A DNA stretch of 10,749 nt from Clostridium sp. (GTDB taxonomy: Bacteria > Bacillota > Clostridia > Clostridiales > Clostridiaceae), in contig JAAZGI010000356.1 in the NCBI GenBank assembly GCA_012511315.1, forward strand, positions 1 through 10,749, in the 5' to 3' direction. The notes under the pieces are model-generated. The model was not told the DNA's origin. It saw only the letters and a program-made list of their open reading frames with translations, and ran no database searches. Positions 1 to 6,918 of this stretch are shown in pieces. Both the position numbers and the translations under genes were made by a program. Numbering within the stretch: position 1 is the first letter of the stretch; each line of letters begins with the position of its first letter.

Positions 1-47
1 AAATAGAACCGTAAAATAGAACCGTAAAATAGAACTGTAAAATAGAA
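1..47. repeat. 13-bp tandem repeat at the window edge
   Basis: Three head-to-tail copies of AAATAGAACCGTA are visible at 1-13, 14-26 and 27-39. The third has one C-to-T change (AAATAGAACTGTA). A partial fourth copy, AAATAGAA, covers 40-47. The array is cut by the left edge, so its true length is unknown. The unit is not a multiple of three and stops occur in the frames, so it is not coding. There are no spacers, so it is not a CRISPR array. Its function is unknown; replication slippage in intergenic DNA is the simplest explanation. Confidence 0.9.
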
Positions 48-286
48 AGAGAGAACATCTTAGTTATAAGAACTTTGAAAAATGGTGTTAAAGGGAAAGG
101 TTGATTTTACTTAGGCAATTTGGAAAATAAAGTTGAAATAGGTTACTTCACTGTGATAAAAATTCTCTCTAAAAATAGTTAGTGAGAGCATTAAAAAGCT
201 CTACAATAAAACGTGAAAACAAAACGGGAATTATGTGTCCGTTAGGAAGACAAAATGATGAATAATATTTAATAAACCTGTCTAAT
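48..286. other. AT-rich intergenic region without a recognisable gene
   Basis: Stops are frequent in all frames and I see no tRNA or other RNA gene. The only local structure is a set of short complementary runs: CTCTC at 165-169 can pair with GAGAG at 184-188, and AGAGC at 185-189 can instead pair with GCTCT at 198-202. These two five-base stems exclude each other. No run of T follows, so neither looks like an intrinsic terminator, and such short stems can arise by chance. The end of any upstream gene lies outside the window. Confidence 0.6.
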
Positions 287-316
287 CTGTAACCAAATCT
301 TAAAATGTGATATGAT
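287..316 (+). promoter_or_regulatory. Candidate extended -10 promoter for the radical SAM gene
   Basis: TATGAT at 311-316 differs from TATAAT at one base. It is preceded directly by TGA at 308-310, which fits the extended -10 (TGn) pattern. The -35 region is weak: CTGTAA at 287-292, 18 nt upstream, matches TTGACA at only three positions, which an extended -10 can tolerate. Transcription would begin near 322-324, giving a leader of about 20 nt that holds only the ribosome binding site. This is an inference from sequence pattern. Confidence 0.5.
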
Positions 317-327
317 ATTGATAACGC

Positions 328-334
328 AAAGGAG
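328..334 (+). promoter_or_regulatory. Ribosome binding site fixing the radical SAM gene start
   Basis: AAAGGAG lies 7 nt before the ATG at 342. An in-frame ATG at 312 overlaps the candidate -10 box and has no Shine-Dalgarno sequence, so the start at 342 is preferred. Confidence 0.85.
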
Positions 335-341
335 ACGTATT

Positions 342-2087
342 ATGCGTATTTTATTGACATCAGTAGACTCGAAATTTATACATTCAAATTTAGCTTTGCG
401 CTATCTTGAGCAAATTGGAAAGCAGGCATCCGAAGATGTTTGTTTATATGAAACAACCATTAATGAGGATGTCGATTTTATCTTGGCGGATTTAATCTCA
501 CATCATCCGGATTTACTGGTTTTTTCCTGTTACATCTGGAACATTTCATTGATCAAACAGTTAATTAGTGCTTTTAATAAAGTCTATCCAGACACGCTAA
601 TCCTTTGTGGTGGACCAGAAGTTGCTTATGATGCGGAAGAATTTCTTGCCTCAACAGCTGCTCATGGTGTTATGGCAGGGGAAGGGGAGGCGATTTTCCC
701 AGGCCTTTTAAAAACTTTGCGGATTGCTAAAAATGACGGTGCGAAAAAACCTGAGGAATGGCTAAAAGCACTAGAAAATGTTCCAGGCCTTTATCTGAAA
801 AGCGTTCATAATGAAATAAAGAGTACCGGAAAAGTGGATTTGATTGATATGAAAGAAGTTCCATTTCCCTATGATCCATCTAGTTTAGAGGGATTGAAAA
901 ATCGAATTATTTACTATGAAGGTCAAAGAGGATGTCCCTATGAGTGCAGCTATTGTTTGTCGTCGATTGATCGCAAGTTGCGACATAAGCCAGTAGATAT
1001 GGTCTGTGAGGAACTAACAGTCTTTCTAAAAGCAAAGGTTCCACTGGTTAAGTTTGTTGATCGAACATTTAATGTTGCGGAAAAGTGGTCTTTTGAGGTG
1101 CTCTCATTTATTGTGAATGAAACGGTGGCGAACAACTATCAAACTTCATTTCATTTTGAAGTAGGAGCAGCTACGTTAAGCGACCGTATCATAAAACTTT
1201 TGAACCAATCTCCTAAGGGACTGTTTCAAATTGAGGCGGGAATCCAGTCGACGAACCCCAAAGTATTACAATTGATTCAACGAAAAGATGACCCTGAGCA
1301 ATTAACCAAGACTTTAGGTCAGATTATTGCTGGGAATAATGTTCATGTTCATACTGATCTTATTGCTGGATTACCAGGTCAAAGCTTGATAAGTTTTAAA
1401 CAAAGCTTCAATGAATCCCTTGCGATGAAACCCCAGATGCTACAAGTAGGGTTTTTAAAGGTTTTAAAGGGGTCCCCTCTATACAAATCCCGGAATGAGC
1501 TGGGAATTGTTTACCGTGACTGGCCACCTTATGAAGTCTTGAAAACTGCCCACATGAGCTTTTGGGATTTGCATAAAATTAAAAAAATTGATGAAATAAC
1601 CGATAAATACTATAATTCGGGTAAATATGTCAATTCAATGAATTTTCTCCTGAGTAATCCCGGTGATTATTGGGATTTATTTATAAAAATGGCTGATTAT
1701 TTATCAGAGTATCAAAAGAAGAAAAACCGGTTACACTCTGACGATTACTACAGAGTGATCTTGGATTTATGCAAAGAACTGGAGGGTGAAAATGCGGCTA
1801 TTTTGGCTGATTTACTAAGGTTCGACTATATTTTAATGAATCGCAAGGGTCATGTGCCTGAATGGTTAAGAAACAAAAACTATAACAGTTTGAGAGCACG
1901 ACTAGTAAACGATGACAATGAAAATTCATGGTTGAAAGGAACCGTTGCTAGGTTTAAAATTAATGTGTTATCTTTTTGGCAAAGTCAAAAAATTATAGAA
2001 GAAGATACTCACGTTTTCTATTCTTTAGCAACTTCAGAAATAATTAAAGTGAAGCATGTAGAGGGCAAAGATTATCGGCCTGTATAA
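342..2087 (+). CDS. B12-binding domain radical SAM protein, DUF4080 type
   Basis: The protein has 581 residues from the ATG at 342, giving an N-terminus of MRILLTSVDSKFIHSN. The N-terminal third (about 1-130) resembles a cobalamin-binding Rossmann domain, with GGP near 90-92 and GEGE near 113-116. The radical SAM core follows. Its cluster motif CxxxCxxC is C198, C202 and C205 in GCPYECSYC, which holds the 4Fe-4S cluster that cleaves S-adenosylmethionine. FVDRTFN (238-244), FQIEAGIQS (295-303) and DLIAGLPGQ (339-347) are typical later core strands. The last 200 or so residues fit the DUF4080 extension common in Firmicutes. I see no base-on DxHxxG motif in the cobalamin domain. The protein should be soluble: there is no signal peptide or membrane segment. 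Substrate and reaction are unknown for this family as far as I know. The gene appears to have its own promoter and is separated from the ATPase operon by 99 nt. Family assignment is firm; function is not. Confidence 0.92.
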   Translation: MRILLTSVDSKFIHSNLALRYLEQIGKQASEDVCLYETTINEDVDFILADLISHHPDLLVFSCYIWNISLIKQLISAFNKVYPDTLILCGGPEVAYDAEEFLASTAAHGVMAGEGEAIFPGLLKTLRIAKNDGAKKPEEWLKALENVPGLYLKSVHNEIKSTGKVDLIDMKEVPFPYDPSSLEGLKNRIIYYEGQRGCPYECSYCLSSIDRKLRHKPVDMVCEELTVFLKAKVPLVKFVDRTFNVAEKWSFEVLSFIVNETVANNYQTSFHFEVGAATLSDRIIKLLNQSPKGLFQIEAGIQSTNPKVLQLIQRKDDPEQLTKTLGQIIAGNNVHVHTDLIAGLPGQSLISFKQSFNESLAMKPQMLQVGFLKVLKGSPLYKSRNELGIVYRDWPPYEVLKTAHMSFWDLHKIKKIDEITDKYYNSGKYVNSMNFLLSNPGDYWDLFIKMADYLSEYQKKKNRLHSDDYYRVILDLCKELEGENAAILADLLRFDYILMNRKGHVPEWLRNKNYNSLRARLVNDDNENSWLKGTVARFKINVLSFWQSQKIIEEDTHVFYSLATSEIIKVKHVEGKDYRPV

Positions 2088-2102
2088 AAATACAACACTT
2101 GA

Positions 2103-2132
2103 TTTTAGCGAAGGAAATTTTCTTTGTTAAAA
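2103..2132 (+). terminator. AU-rich RNA hairpin after the radical SAM gene; weak terminator or processing site
   Basis: Arms 2103-2114 (TTTTAGCGAAGG) and 2121-2132 (TCTTTGTTAAAA) pair over all 12 positions around the loop AAATTT. Nine pairs are Watson-Crick and three are G-U (2108/2127, 2110/2125, 2114/2121). All three G-U pairs have G in the 5' arm, so the fold forms in + strand RNA and would be disrupted in the opposite transcript. Only two pairs are G-C and no T-run follows directly, so it is a poor intrinsic terminator. It may instead be a processing or stability element, or allow read-through into the ATPase operon. Confidence 0.4.
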
Positions 2133-2152
2133 ATATACAACTACAACATAAC
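2124..2152 (+). promoter_or_regulatory. Candidate promoter of the ATPase operon
   Basis: TTGTTA at 2124-2129 and CATAAC at 2147-2152 are spaced by 17 nt and each matches its consensus at four of six positions. The -35 falls inside the 3' arm of the hairpin at 2103-2132. A tandem hexamer TACAAC (2136-2141 and 2142-2147) lies in the spacer, with another copy at 2091-2096. An alternative -10 is ACTAAT at 2156-2161 preceded by TGT. This is weak evidence; the operon might also be read through from upstream. Confidence 0.3.
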
Positions 2153-2171
2153 TGTACTAATTTTTTAATAT

Positions 2172-2182
2172 AAAGGCGGTGA
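2172..2182 (+). promoter_or_regulatory. Near-perfect ribosome binding site supporting a TTG start for ntpF
   Basis: AAAGGCGGTGA differs at one base from the full anti-Shine-Dalgarno complement AAAGGAGGTGA. It sits 4 nt before TTG at 2187. The strength and placement of this site support TTG as the real start. Confidence 0.8.
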
Positions 2183-2186
2183 GATA

Positions 2187-2498
2187 TTGGCGAAGGAAAC
2201 GATCGATAAAATTCTGCACGCAGAAGAAGAAGCGGCCCAGTTGGTCTCAAGGGCCCAACTAAAGGCTAAAGAACTTTTAAAAGAGGCTGATATGAAGGCA
2301 ATAGCAAATGATGCTAAAACCATGGATGAAGCCCGGCAGGAGGCAGAACAGCGAAAGAATGATGCAAAGCTTGAAGCTGAGCAGTCAATCCAAGGTGTTC
2401 TAGAGGAAGGAAAAGCAGCAGTCAATTCAATTTTAAACATGACTGATGCAGAAGTAGATAAGGCTGCAACTGCCATATTAGAGAGGATTGTGAAGTAA
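2187..2498 (+). CDS. ntpF: V-type ATPase peripheral stalk subunit F (subunit H/G-like)
   Basis: This 103-residue protein is almost entirely charged helix rich in Ala, Glu, Lys and Gln (AEEEAAQLVSRAQLKAKELL and onward), with no membrane segment. That is the pattern of the small coiled-coil subunit that pairs with subunit E to make the peripheral stalks. The stalks hold the A3B3 head still against the membrane stator. Its identity rests on this composition plus its place as first gene of the operon, as for ntpF in E. hirae. The start is TTG at 2187, chosen because of the strong ribosome binding site. It ends 1 nt before ntpI. Naming varies: the same subunit is called H or G in other schemes. 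Sequence conservation in this family is low, so position carries much of the call. Confidence 0.85.
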   Translation: MAKETIDKILHAEEEAAQLVSRAQLKAKELLKEADMKAIANDAKTMDEARQEAEQRKNDAKLEAEQSIQGVLEEGKAAVNSILNMTDAEVDKAATAILERIVK

Positions 2499-2499
2499 A

Positions 2500-4467
2500 A
2501 TGGCAATCGTTAATATGACTAAATTTAACCTTTACACCTTCGACCGGGATCAAGAGGTGTTGTTGGAAAGACTTCAGGAGTTTAATTACGTTCATTTAGT
2601 TAAACCACAGCTTGAAGAAACCGGCGAAAAAGTGGAGGAAGAAACAAAAACAGGAAAAACCTCAGAGGCAGTCGTTAACGTAAATGATGAGGTGCAGAAG
2701 GTACAATATGCAATTAACCTTTTGCGCAATTACGATGAACGACCCGGAGGACTCAAAGGACTACAGGAAGGGAATCAAATCATTCGTTTTTCTGAGCTGG
2801 AAAAAACAGTTCAAGAAAGCGGCTGGGAAGAAACCTACCGACAAGTAAAAGAAATAGCAGATCGGCTTGACAACTTAACTCATCAAGAAACCAAGCTGAG
2901 AACTGAAATTGAGGAAGTGTCAAACTGGACAAGTTTGGACGTGTCCCCGAAAGTACTAGATCGCCTGAAAATGGCTCAAGGTATTTTAGGTGCCGTTCCT
3001 CGAAAGATTAGTGACGAATTCGAAGCGAACATTCGCAAACTGGAATTAACTTCCCTGAAAACGGTAGGGGGAACAAAAACAGATATTTGGTATTTAGTAC
3101 TCACTCACCCTAAAGATGAAGAAGCCTTACAAGAAGTTTTAAGGCAGTTTGCATTCTCGCAGATGAAACCAGATTACGATGAAGAACCAATAGCTCGTAA
3201 ACAGCGTCTAAATAAAGAATTGATTGAATTAAAGGCCAAACAACGCGAAACGCGAAATGAATTAAAGTTGTTTGCTAAAGATTTATCCAAGCTTGAATTA
3301 GCCTATGAGTATTTGGAGAACAAAAAACTTCGCCTCGTAGCAGATGATCGTTTCACCAATACACAGTTTACAAAAGCTACTCAGGGCTACGTCCCAACTG
3401 AGATGGTCTCCCAATTTGAAGAAACCATTACAAAAGCAGTGGGTGATAAATATTACCTCACCACAGAAGCTGCCGATAAGGATGATCCAGATGTTCCGAT
3501 TATGTTGAAAAACGGGAAGTTTGCTCGAGCCTTTACGGATGTAACTCAAATGTATGCTTTGCCTAAATACAATGAAATTGATCCAACTCCACTATTAGCA
3601 CCTTTCTATTTCTTCTTTTTTGGAATGATGATTGGAGATATGGGATATGGATTGCTCATGTTTTTAGGAACAGCTTATGCGTTAAAGAAAATGAATCTAA
3701 GTAAAAGTATGGCACGGTTTGTACAGTTCTTCTTTTACCTGTCTATACCTTCCATCTTCTGGGGACTTATTTACGGATCCTTCTTCTCGTTAGAGTTGGG
3801 ATTGCCCAGACTACTAAATCCAAGTGAAGATTTCATGACGATTATGATTCTTTCAGTCATACTTGGTGGAATCCATCTCTTCTTTGGACTAGCTATTAAA
3901 GCCTATGTTCTAATCCGAGATGGTAAACCGATGGATGCGGTGTTTGATGTTCTATTCTGGTACATGACCTTAACGGGTCTAATTTTAATGTTACTAGCAG
4001 GTCCATTGAACCTTCCAGCTATTGTTGGAACTATCGCCCAATGGGTAATGATCGCAGGTATGGTCGGCATTGTTCTCTTTGCCGCTCGAGCATCTCTCGG
4101 GTGGGGAGGCCGAATTGCCGGAGGCGTATATGAACTGTACGGTCTTTCAGGCTGGATTGGTGACTTTGTTTCCTACTCTAGACTGATGGCTCTTGGACTA
4201 TCCAGTGGATTTATTGGGATGGCTTTTAATATGATGGCCGGAATGGTCGGCGGTGCGTGGTATTTATTACCATTCTCAGCTTTGATTTTCTTAGCCGGAC
4301 ATGTATTTAACTTGATGTTGTCTATGCTGAGTGCTTACGTTCACTCCTTACGGTTAATTTATGTAGAGTTTTTCGGAAAGTTCTATGAAGGTGGCGGAAA
4401 AGCATTTAACAAGATGAAAAAGGAACCAAAGTATATCAATTACTCAGATGTAGAGAATTTTGAATAA
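2500..4467 (+). CDS. ntpI: V-type ATPase membrane stator subunit I (subunit a)
   Basis: This 655-residue protein has the usual two-part layout of the a/I subunit. Residues 1-360 are a hydrophilic cytoplasmic arm with long helices that contacts the peripheral stalks. Residues 361-655 hold about seven or eight membrane segments, beginning with LLAPFYFFFFGMMIGDMGYG (365-384). R561 in SYSRLMALGLSSG and R618 in HSLRLIYVEFFGKFYEG are the conserved arginines of the last helices. By comparison with R573 and R629 of E. hirae (recalled numbering), they face the rotor glutamate and drive ion release and loading between two half-channels. H615 and E623 of the same motif are also present. ATG at 2500 follows the ntpF stop by 1 nt, with GAGAGG at 2481-2486 as a somewhat distant ribosome binding site, so coupling to ntpF is likely. 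A Lys/Glu-rich stretch at about 39-57 looks like a lineage-specific linker. Family identity is certain. Confidence 0.96.
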   Translation: MAIVNMTKFNLYTFDRDQEVLLERLQEFNYVHLVKPQLEETGEKVEEETKTGKTSEAVVNVNDEVQKVQYAINLLRNYDERPGGLKGLQEGNQIIRFSELEKTVQESGWEETYRQVKEIADRLDNLTHQETKLRTEIEEVSNWTSLDVSPKVLDRLKMAQGILGAVPRKISDEFEANIRKLELTSLKTVGGTKTDIWYLVLTHPKDEEALQEVLRQFAFSQMKPDYDEEPIARKQRLNKELIELKAKQRETRNELKLFAKDLSKLELAYEYLENKKLRLVADDRFTNTQFTKATQGYVPTEMVSQFEETITKAVGDKYYLTTEAADKDDPDVPIMLKNGKFARAFTDVTQMYALPKYNEIDPTPLLAPFYFFFFGMMIGDMGYGLLMFLGTAYALKKMNLSKSMARFVQFFFYLSIPSIFWGLIYGSFFSLELGLPRLLNPSEDFMTIMILSVILGGIHLFFGLAIKAYVLIRDGKPMDAVFDVLFWYMTLTGLILMLLAGPLNLPAIVGTIAQWVMIAGMVGIVLFAARASLGWGGRIAGGVYELYGLSGWIGDFVSYSRLMALGLSSGFIGMAFNMMAGMVGGAWYLLPFSALIFLAGHVFNLMLSMLSAYVHSLRLIYVEFFGKFYEGGGKAFNKMKKEPKYINYSDVENFE

Positions 4468-4470
4468 TCT

Positions 4471-4488
4471 TGTATCCTCAATGATACA
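4471..4488 (+). other. Short inverted repeat in the ntpI-ntpK spacer
   Basis: TGTATC (4471-4476) and GATACA (4483-4488) form a perfect six-pair stem with the six-base loop CTCAAT, starting 3 nt after the ntpI stop codon. It is not followed by a T-run, so termination is unlikely. A processing or mRNA-protecting role at the 5' side of ntpK is possible. A stem this short could also be chance. Confidence 0.35.
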
Positions 4489-5015
<527 letters not shown>

Positions 5016-5031
5016 GAGCGGGGGGTTGTAA

Positions 5032-5586
5032 ATGGCTGATATTCAAAAACTAACTGACGAAATATTGAAGGAAGCCGCTCAAACTGCAGAACAGATTCTC
5101 GCTGAAGCTCAAACTCAGGTGGATCAAAAGGTTGAGGAGGCAACAAAAACATCCCTTGCTAAAAAGGAGCTTCTTCTAAAACGGGCAGACCAAGAATCAA
5201 AATTACTGGCTGAGCGAATTGTATCAGGAGCTAATCTAAAGCTTCGTGATGATATGCTTACTGCCAAAGGGAAAATCATTGATCGCGTTTTGGACAAGGT
5301 CCAAGATGGAATCAAGAGTATGCCCTTAGAAGAAGAATTTAATTATATTGCTAAAAATCTTAAAGGGCGTACCTTTAAAGACGATGAAGTAGTTATTGTT
5401 AAACCAAGCCTTGCGGACAAAGTAAAAACTTTGCTAGGTCATGCTAAGGTAAAAGAAGAAGAGGGAATTTCTGGATTTGCTATCGACCGAAAGGGCGTCA
5501 TTGAGAATCACTCGTTAGAAACGACTCTAGATTATCTCAGGGAGGATCTGGAAGCCGAAGCATCTAAAATCCTCTTTCCAAACTAG
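5032..5586 (+). CDS. ntpE: V-type ATPase peripheral stalk subunit E
   Basis: This 184-residue soluble protein has a long amphipathic helix at about 1-85, rich in Ala, Glu, Gln and Lys (DEILKEAAQTAEQILAEAQT). A mixed alpha/beta C-terminal domain follows at about 95-184 and contains the family's EEGISGFAIDRKGVIENHSL region. The helix should form the peripheral stalk with NtpF, and the C-terminal domain should grip the top of subunit B. The ATG at 5032 lies 16 nt after the ntpK stop, behind a G-rich but imperfect ribosome binding site (GGGGGGTT, about 5020-5027). Its place between K and C matches the E. hirae order. Length is slightly below what I recall for E. hirae NtpE. No unusual features were seen. 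Confidence 0.93.
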   Translation: MADIQKLTDEILKEAAQTAEQILAEAQTQVDQKVEEATKTSLAKKELLLKRADQESKLLAERIVSGANLKLRDDMLTAKGKIIDRVLDKVQDGIKSMPLEEEFNYIAKNLKGRTFKDDEVVIVKPSLADKVKTLLGHAKVKEEEGISGFAIDRKGVIENHSLETTLDYLREDLEAEASKILFPN

Positions 5587-5593
5587 GAGGTGA
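5585..5593 (+). promoter_or_regulatory. Ribosome binding site fixing the ntpC start
   Basis: AGGAGGTGA overlaps the ntpE stop codon (5584-5586) and sits 5 nt before ATG at 5599, or 8 nt when counted from AGGAGG. A GTG at 5590 in the same frame lies inside this site and so cannot be the start. ATG at 5608 is too far away. Confidence 0.85.
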
Positions 5594-5598
5594 AGTTC

Positions 5599-6603
5599 AT
5601 GGACAGAATGGAGTATACCCAAGCGGTAGCTACCATGCGAGTATATGAAAAACGCCTGCTGGATCCGATAAAGGTTGAAAGAATGGTTGAAGCTGAATCT
5701 GCTGATGAAGTATTGAAAATTCTTCAAGAGACAGAGTATAGCCGATCCATGGGGAATGTGAAACGCCCCGAAGATTTTGAAACTGTATTAAGCAATGAAA
5801 TGGACCGAGTTTATGATGATATTAATCGCAAGGTAAAAGACCCGAAAATAATCGCTCTTTTATCGCTACGTTACGATTATCAAAATTTGAAAATGCTTCT
5901 AAAAGCTGAGGCTCTGGGACAAGATCAGGTTCCTGTTCTTTCTGAATTAGGCACCGTGCCGTCTCAGGCATTTAAGTCGAATTTCGAATCAAATAATTTG
6001 AAAGACTCCGGCCAACAGTTTGCAGAGGCTGCCGCGCTTGCAAGAGATGAATTCTCTAAAAATCGCGATCCTCAACAATTGGATTTTATCGTGGATAAAG
6101 CTTACTTTAGCCACATGAATGATATTTTGAAAAACTTAAGAGACGTGGACATGATCAAAAATTATATTCGCTACCAAATTGACAGTTTCAACCTCTTGGC
6201 CTTTATGAGAACGAAAAAGCAGGATAAGGATCCCCGTTTTATCAAAGAAGTGGTGGTTCCCGGTGGCGAAATTCCAGTGCGTGAAGTATTGGAATCGGCA
6301 ACGGATTCACCAGAGCAAATTGCAAATCGCTTCCGCGGTAAAAAAATTGGCCCAGCTTTAAGCAAAGGCATTGATTCCTTTCAAGCAACGGGGCGATTAG
6401 GTGAAATGGAACGGCAGTTGGAAAATGGATTAATTCATACCATACGGCCGGCCAAACAGGTTGTCTTTGGACCAGAACCACTCTTTGGATATATTGCAGC
6501 TAAAGAGCGGGAAAATAAAAATCTAAGGATGATTATGGTTTCAAAGCTGAACAACATTTCACCGGATAGATTACGGGAAAGGTTGCGTGATATGTATGTA
6601 TAA
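5599..6603 (+). CDS. ntpC: V-type ATPase central stalk subunit C (subunit d)
   Basis: This 334-residue soluble protein begins [21 protein letters not shown] and shows the family's N-terminal RVYEKRLLD region. The conserved [15 protein letters not shown] stretch (about 93-107) and the central [21 protein letters not shown] stretch also fit the funnel-shaped subunit C/d, which seats the D-G shaft on the K ring. The C-terminal [21 protein letters not shown] is strongly conserved in the family. The start at 5599 is set by the ribosome binding site at 5585-5593. The stop overlaps the next gene by 8 nt, which suggests translational coupling. There are no catalytic residues, as expected for a mechanical part. 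Confidence 0.95.
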   Translation: MDRMEYTQAVATMRVYEKRLLDPIKVERMVEAESADEVLKILQETEYSRSMGNVKRPEDFETVLSNEMDRVYDDINRKVKDPKIIALLSLRYDYQNLKMLLKAEALGQDQVPVLSELGTVPSQAFKSNFESNNLKDSGQQFAEAAALARDEFSKNRDPQQLDFIVDKAYFSHMNDILKNLRDVDMIKNYIRYQIDSFNLLAFMRTKKQDKDPRFIKEVVVPGGEIPVREVLESATDSPEQIANRFRGKKIGPALSKGIDSFQATGRLGEMERQLENGLIHTIRPAKQVVFGPEPLFGYIAAKERENKNLRMIMVSKLNNISPDRLRERLRDMYV

Positions 6604-6904
6604 AGTAGCTGTTGTCGGCGATAAAGATTCGATCTTAGCTTTCAAGGCCTTGGGCGTGGATGTTTATCCAGTGATCCAACCAGAGGAAGCACGTAAGATC
6701 ATCGACCAACTAGCCCGTGATAAGTATGGAATCATATTTATCACAGAGCAAGCGGCACAGGCGATTCCGGAAACCATTGATCGATATAACCGAATCATGA
6801 CACCGGCCGTTATTTTGATTCCTTCCAACCAGGGAACCCTGAACATTGGAATGCAGCGAATCAGAGATAATGTGGAAAAAGCCGTGGGATCTAATATTCT
6901 TTAA
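6596..6904 (+). CDS. ntpG: V-type ATPase central shaft subunit G (subunit F in other naming)
   Basis: The protein has 102 residues from ATG at 6596. It shows the compact alpha/beta fold signature of this family: [20 protein letters not shown] at the N-terminus, [10 protein letters not shown] in the middle, and a C-terminal helix ending in [10 protein letters not shown]. It binds the middle of subunit D in the rotating shaft and tunes the ATPase rate. [12 protein letters not shown] lines up with the E. hirae NtpG start as I recall it. A GTG at 6587 would add three residues, but it sits only 4 nt from the AAAGG at 6578-6582. From the ATG that site is 13 nt away, so initiation probably depends on coupling to ntpC, whose end it overlaps by 8 nt. 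The name G versus F depends on the nomenclature used. Confidence 0.93.
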   Translation: MYKVAVVGDKDSILAFKALGVDVYPVIQPEEARKIIDQLARDKYGIIFITEQAAQAIPETIDRYNRIMTPAVILIPSNQGTLNIGMQRIRDNVEKAVGSNIL

Positions 6905-6909
6905 AGGAG
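6903..6909 (+). promoter_or_regulatory. Ribosome binding site supporting a TTG start for ntpA
   Basis: AAAGGAG overlaps the ntpG stop codon and lies 9 nt before TTG at 6919. The protein from that TTG begins [14 protein letters not shown], which matches the family N-terminus without missing residues, so the non-ATG start is well supported. Confidence 0.85.
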
Positions 6910-6918
6910 AGCACAAGA

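Noticed and set aside
1..47. Possible CRISPR array
   Set aside because: The copies are directly adjacent with no spacers, and the 13-bp unit is far too short.
233..265. Possible leader peptide (ATG to TAA, 10 residues)
   Set aside because: It has no proper Shine-Dalgarno sequence, lies upstream of the likely promoter, and has no residue pattern suggesting attenuation.
312..341. ATG at 312 as the start of the radical SAM gene
   Set aside because: It overlaps the probable -10 box and lacks a ribosome binding site. The ATG at 342 has AAAGGAG at ideal spacing and gives the expected N-terminus.
2165..2506. 113-residue open frame on the - strand
   Set aside because: It lies entirely opposite ntpF. 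The Ser/Ala-rich product mirrors the Ala/Glu-rich coiled coil on the other strand, and there is no ribosome binding site or family resemblance.
5590..5592. GTG at 5590 as the start of ntpC
   Set aside because: It is part of the AGGAGGTGA ribosome binding site that serves ATG at 5599.
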